Assembly (NCBI GenBank): GCA_900766185.1
Contig: CAAFUL010000113.1
Location: forward strand, 1 to 33,529
DNA from: an uncultured Johnsonella sp.
Lineage (GTDB): Bacteria; Bacillota; Clostridia; Lachnospirales; Lachnospiraceae
Direction of reading: 5' to 3'
DNA: 33,529 nucleotides
Positions 33,239 to 33,529 of the stretch are shown piece after piece; within the stretch, counting starts at the first letter, position 1; every line of letters begins with the position of its first letter. The notes below the pieces were generated by a model. The model had not been told where the DNA came from. It ran no database searches and saw nothing but the letters and a program-made list of their open reading frames with translations. Made by a program: the position numbers and the translations under genes.

Positions 33239-33529
33239 GAGTATTTAGAAGTTCGCTACCTCCTACTTTGCTACCGACTTCAAAGGTAGTGAGTTAGGGG
33301 TAGCAACAAGTTTCAACTTTGAGAATTATTACCGAGGCAAAGGGTGTTCTTTTCTCTGTGATAGTTTGAAGCGAAGAAATTCAAAAATCTATATTATCAA
33401 TGCCAACTTATGTAGACCAACTAAGGAAAGTCAATAGTTATTTTTAAAAATTGTTAGAATATTTTTCAGTTACAAAACCTAAAAATGTGCATAGCAAATA
33501 AGCCTCACGCATTTTCTTTTTTTTGAGGC
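33239..33529 (+). other. Non-coding tail with a long hairpin and a terminator-like end
   Basis: GCTACC (33255-33260) and CTACC (33271-33275) pair with GGTAG (33285-33289) and GGTAGC (33299-33304) around the loop GACTTCAAA, a strong 50-base hairpin with no T-run. At the very end GCCTCA (33502-33507) pairs with TGAGGC (33524-33529), probably a terminator cut by the window edge. No gene is seen. Confidence 0.5.

Noticed and set aside
1..33529. CRISPR arrays, rRNA and tRNA genes
   Set aside because: No regularly spaced repeats, no tRNA T-arm signatures with matching stems and no rRNA-like segments were seen.

Overview
The window looks like a stretch of chromosome from a low-GC Gram-positive anaerobe of the class Clostridia, probably Lachnospiraceae. 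This is an inference from AT-rich codon use, strong AAGGAGG-type ribosome binding sites, YedF, a BceAB-RS type detoxification module, IS4 and IS200/IS605 elements, and the type of XRE regulators present. No rRNA, tRNA or CRISPR array was seen.

Left third (1-14 kb), mostly housekeeping and intact. A structured RNA is cut by the window edge (1-147), followed by a small 73-residue protein with its own promoter. Next is a yedF / DMT permease / rpiB run. A metal-response block follows: a large palindromic operator, an ArsR-type repressor, a stand-alone HMA metal-binding protein, a P1B ATPase that lacks its own HMA domain, and an AIM24 protein. Then come an exported L,D-transpeptidase, a hipBA toxin-antitoxin pair with two perfect palindromic operators, a membrane-anchored glycerophosphodiesterase facing it tail to tail, uvrA, and a small membrane protein. 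Three copies of a ~110-bp intergenic repeat sit in the long gaps before the P1B ATPase, hipBA and uvrA.

Middle (14.4-26.6 kb), an accessory island bounded by two direct copies of the 3' end of traX. The left copy is a deletion derivative; the right copy is the full gene. Between them lie a decayed RhuM/Fic gene, a complete BceAB-BceRS-like antimicrobial peptide resistance module, an IS4 element inserted in the loop of that operon's terminator, a two-gene system that looks like the anti-phage system Kiwa (kwaA, kwaB), a broken XRE regulator, an intact membrane-anchored XRE regulator, and the tail of an IS200/IS605 TnpB gene with its omega-RNA-like right end.

Right third (26.6-33.5 kb), a decaying region. 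guaA has two frameshifts, two stop codons and has lost a catalytic histidine, yet keeps a structured leader and a downstream terminator. Beyond it lies a remnant of an integrative element: an orphan SMI1/KNR4 immunity-type protein, a frameshifted XRE regulator, an excisionase, a tyrosine integrase broken by frameshifts and a stop, a ribbon-helix-helix type protein, and a VapE/VirE-like P-loop protein split by one stop. The 3' end of guaA is a known integration hotspot, so the position fits, but no attachment-site pair was found.

Most notable observations: the IS4 insertion in a terminator loop with an own replacement terminator; the traX duplication, whose left copy works as an empty-site reference for the IS200/IS605 insertion; the hipBA control region with a probable leaderless start; the Kiwa-like pair; the dead guaA; and the dispersed repeat.
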